Of a stretch of 64,000 bases of DNA, positions 60,211-64,000 are shown piece after piece. Under the pieces are notes generated by a model, which ran no database searches, was not told the DNA's origin, and saw only the letters and a list, made by a program, of their open reading frames with translations. This DNA comes from Pyrocephalus nanus. Taxonomy: Eukaryota; Chordata; Aves; Passeriformes; Tyrannidae. The DNA lies in assembly GCA_038380795.1 (NCBI GenBank), contig CM076266.1, positions 8,268,001-8,332,000 of the forward strand, given 5' to 3'. The stretch's first letter is position 1, and every line of letters starts with the position of its first letter. The translations under genes were made by a program, and so were the position numbers.

Positions 60211-63200
60211 GTTGTTGTGGGGTTTTTTTGACAATGCCTAGAAATTTAACTGAGGCTTGAGGAATGTACAAGTTTAAATATCAAAATGTGACTGCTTGTG
60301 TAATAGCGTCAGTCTGATCAGATCAGATGCTCTTAGAAAATCAAATGTGTTATTGCTGATTCTGGTCAGGAATGGATCTGTTTACCGAACCCATGTGTAT
60401 CACAACCACTGTAATACTGCATAGAATATTAACATTTCTGGTTTGTTGCTAGGAAAGGGTTGCAGATTGCTCAGTTCTGTGCTCTCCGTCAGGGCTTTCC
60501 AAGATCATGCTTTTCACCTTTTTTTGAAGAGCATCGTGATGTTCCTTCCTTCTCTCCTTCCCTGCCCCCATCACTCCCTGTCTCTCTACCCCACCTCTCA
60601 AAACCCATTGTTTGTGATTTGATAAGTTCATCAGCCCACTCTTCAAAAGCCCTCAGATAGTGCACGTTACTGGGACTTTTGACGTGTGGCTATTTTGAAT
60701 TTCCCAGAACACTCCCATATGCAGATGCAGCATGAGGTTTTGCAAAAAAAAGCGCTCAGCCTTTATTACATGAACAAAATCTCTCATGTAAGCAAGCAAA
60801 GAAGTATGTGCTTATCCAAGTATTTATCTATGCCTGCAGGTATTTGAAGTTTGTGAAGGAGTGCAGGGTTTGTACATGCACCGGTTGGACTATACATACA
60901 TGTTATTAACAGCTGAATATACCTAGGGCTCTCTCTCACTCACTCTGCCTATCCAGGAAGGAATATATTTTTTTCTTAAACCTCAGGTTTTCTTGCATTC
61001 CTTGAACAGAACAACCTGATTCCTACCTTAGTATTTTCTTTCTACTTGTCTGCTATGTCACAAGTATAACACCTTCCAAAATTGTCAGGCATATGGCCAC
61101 ATCCATGCCTTTTACTATCTCATTTTTCTTCAAAGACCATTCAGGCAACATAACTTCCTGGAACTGAGAGATCCTGGCCACGTAACATTGGAAAGTCTTG
61201 AGGATAAAGACACTGGTTTTCTTTTCTGTAATACACATCAGCCAGGTCTCTGTAGAAGTAATTTTCGAGTATGGTTTTCCCACCAGCAGGAGACACTGCT
61301 TTTTATTCCATGAATCATGTAAGAGCCTCGGAGTTTATTTTAGGTGAAAACAATCATTCATGTCATTCAGTAAAGGCACTGGAAATAAGAAAAGAATTTG
61401 TAGCCACTACAATATTCCAGTATCTGGTACTTTTGCAGCTATTGATTGATATTCACTGAAACCTAGAGAGAGTAGATTCTATTAATACCAAATCTACCTA
61501 TTAACCTCTATTAATATTAAAACAGGACTAAAAGAATCATGTGAAGAAAAGTCAGAGGGCCTGTACAGATTGTAGCAGTGTCTAATATTTATACAAATAC
61601 CCATCGCATGAGAAGAAAAGAAAAAAATGCTGTTTTCTGCTTCCACAGATGCATTATAAATTATTACACTATAACAAAGTTATGAACTGATACACTTGAG
61701 GAAGAGAGTTCTAGCTGTGAAACTGTGTCAGGAACATGCTCTTTCTTACCCAGACCCCACCACTGAAGTCATGTAAGGGGAAGCCCTACACTCCATGGGA
61801 TCCTGTTCTCAGATTGAGGGCCTGTAGTGCCATATGCTACATCTTCTACCTCATGCAAGATCACAGAATGTAAAGGGATATAGGAAAAGAGAAGCATGTG
61901 TCTCATCTTAAAACCCCTTGGAGCAAAGGCAGGATTTCACAGTGATTAGGAGTCTAGAGCTGCAGATAAGCAGCTCAACACCGCTTTAGTTCCATTGAAA
62001 TTTGAGGTACTGGGTACATAGATGCTTTTGAAAAATCTCAATATGCCTCAATTTGCCCTTCTTTACATATAAATATCTTAAAAAATATGGCCCCTTAATT
62101 TTCAACAGAGACTTCAAAATTAGATCCTTTCATTATTACAGCCAGAGTGGTAGAAAATTGCTACTGAGGAGCTTTTCACTGTGGCCAAACCCAACAATAA
62201 CAAACAATAAAAATCTAATAATCCAAGCAATCGACTGTGTATTGAATAATTGTTCTGAGTGCACAGTGCAAATAACACAATTCTGGGCATACTAAAGACA
62301 GTGAAAGATTAAAAACCTAAATGAACACAGAAAATGTCTGTCACGTTAGATACATCAACTCTGTCAGTCCAATACATACACTTAATTAAAATGGTTCAAC
62401 CATCTGTCCAAGAGGGTGCATGGGAAAACTTTAATTGATCGTCTCAGTTTTTCCAAGCGATCAGGAAATAGGGCTAAAGCTAGCTCTCCTGGAATGGATT
62501 TAAGAATCATAAAACTGACAGTTGGGGAATTTTCTGCCTTAGCTATTTTAAGCCTCTCTTATTTCTCCCCACAACTTTGACAGAATTGGACGATTCAAAA
62601 ATATAGATGCATATGAAGTACCAAGAAGGCAGGTGAATGACGTCCCTGGGTGACAGCCAGGCCTTGTGCCTGAGGGGCGATGTGCTGTGAAGAAGAGTAG
62701 GTGTTTTCCTGCCCTCCCTGGAGGGCACTGCAGAGGAGCAAAGGCAGCTTTCATTTTCCGCTGGGCCCCTCCAGGAGCTCAGTGATGGAAACAGCTGAGA
62801 GGGCACGAAGGATCCCTCACTGCTTTTTTTTTGCCTCTCTCGCCTCTTGATCTGGTGTTTGCTCTGTAAAAAGATGTAAAGTCAGAGCTGTGTTCACCTG
62901 AGTGTGGCCACCTCACCTGGAGCTGTGCCTAATGTGGCAGATCCAGCTCATCTAACTTCACCTCCCTGAAAAGCGTCTAGCCTGTTCCGGTCACCTTATG
63001 AAATCAGTGAAAGAAAGGCCCCCCTTGAAGGTGAATGAAGCTGCTTTCTGCAAATGGTGCTGCTGAAGGCCTCCAGAAAGACATGAGGTCTGTATAATTG
63101 TTTTCCCTAAAAGACAATCTGTAATCAACCACTGAAGACAAGAGACCATCATCCATGCTTATCTTCATGGCCACTGGCTTTTCCAGACCAGATTCTTCCT

Positions 63201-64000
63201 GCTTGTTTTTTTACAAATTCAGTCTTGGGGTTACAATCTAAGGTGACTTGTTTATCTCCTCCTTTGCAGACTCCATTGCGCTCTGCCATTTATTTATCTC
63301 CAAAAGATGAGGTTCTTCTATCAGCCATCCTCAGAGAAGTTTCCTCAAGGAGAGTTTAACCAGCTTGAGGGGGGAAAGTGTTACAGATCTTCATACGAAA
63401 ATATCTGTTTTAGGAAAAAAACCCAAGAGTGCCTATTCTCTTGTTCCTAGGAGAATATTTGCCGGGTGGCCCAGGTCTCTCCAGATGATACTCTATTGCC
63501 ATTCACCAGCCTCTGAAATAACAGCCTCCACTGATGAGAGTGAAGAAAAGCTCCACAGAGTAATCATTGAAGCAGGGGTAGCTGACACAGAAGCAATCCC
63601 TTTTGTAATCAACCCCTTAGGCCCTTCAAAGCCTGGATGGCAAGAGCTCAAACCCTTATCCAGGGCCCTCTCACCACTCTCTGTGCTGTTGTCATGGCTG
63701 CCTGTTCTCACCAAGACACACTGGCTCCAGCGGTATTTTATATTCCTTGTTGTGGGAAGAGGCTTATGCCTCCCCATTGCTTCACTAACAGCTAGAGGAG
63801 ATGGCTGAGCAAGTTGAGCAGTGGTAGGAGCAAAGCAAGTACTCCTTCAGCCTGCTCAATAGCCTCAGGAAACAGCGGGGTTGGGGCACACCCTGCTCGA
63901 GCAGGGGAATGGAACTTCAGAAGACTGCCTCTATCCCTTTAGACCATGAGCAATCTTCCAGTCCATTCAGGTGTTTGCAAAATGGACAGACCCCAGGAAT
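60211..64000. other. Noncoding sequence, no gene seen
   Basis: Unique sequence to the window end, including a candidate regulatory block at 62140-62300. The plus-strand frame 63365-63808 (147 codons) has no recognisable domain, and the complementary strand is also open over 63493-63777. The region from 62630 to 62800 is GC-richer, without an identifiable exon. No RNA genes seen. Confidence 0.45.
62140..62300. promoter_or_regulatory. Candidate conserved noncoding block
   Basis: Contains CAACAATAACAAACAATAA (SOX- and forkhead-like words in direct repeat, about 62192-62210), then TCTAATAATCC, AAGCAATCGAC, and ATTGTT within GAATAATTGTTC in the opposite orientation. No repeat identity or coding frame. 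Function is inferred from motif texture. Confidence 0.22.

Noticed and set aside
63365..63808. 147-codon plus-strand frame
   Set aside because: Composition looks protein-like, but no domain is recognised and the complementary strand is open over the same part. Kept as unsupported; RNA-seq would decide.

Overview
This looks like vertebrate, most probably bird, nuclear DNA from a gene desert or a very long intron. The main evidence is the interspersed repeat set. There are several CR1 retrotransposon fragments with the CR1-type 3' end (tandem ATTCTATG-like units, no poly-A tail), four relics resembling the amniote-wide MIR-type SINE, and several relics of an old amniote repeat with a CCCATTGAAGTCAATGGG-like core. 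I saw no Alu, L1 or B1 elements. The sequence is mildly AT-rich and poor in CpG. I recognised no protein-coding exon, tRNA, rRNA or snRNA. The longest open frames all lie in a pyrimidine microsatellite, in CR1 relics, or in unrecognisable sequence where several frames happen to be open. Repeat family names come from memory of the families, not from a database search.

Layout: 1-9.5 kb is single-copy noncoding DNA with a CR1 tail (935), a 25-nt T run (5254), an old amniote repeat (5900) and a 37-nt GC-rich segment bounded by splice-like signals (8682). From 9.5 to 33 kb there are two minus-strand CR1 tails (9562, 12178), MIR-like relics (15471, 22605), old amniote repeats (19865, 27385), simple repeats and unique sequence. 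At 33150-33830 lies an old, diverged minus-strand CR1-type LINE. At 38553-39447 (+) and 50519-51413 (-) are two much younger CR1 copies of one subfamily in opposite orientation. They share the same apparent defects in the reverse transcriptase, and the first has also lost about 297 bp between short direct repeats. A short CR1 tail lies at 43200. From 51.4 to 59.5 kb there are two more MIR-like tails, two old amniote repeats and a 29-nt T run. At 59550-60210 is a 661-nt tract made only of pyrimidines. The last 3.8 kb is unique sequence.

No genes act together here that I can see. If the window has a function, it is most likely regulatory. About ten AT-rich blocks carry clusters of homeodomain, SOX, POU, GATA, NKX2 or RUNX-like words and look like conserved noncoding elements. 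That is an impression from composition and motifs only, and a cross-species alignment would settle it. I found no convincing previously undescribed system. The most checkable oddities are the shared CR1 defects, the microhomology deletion, the 661-nt pyrimidine tract and the possible microexon.
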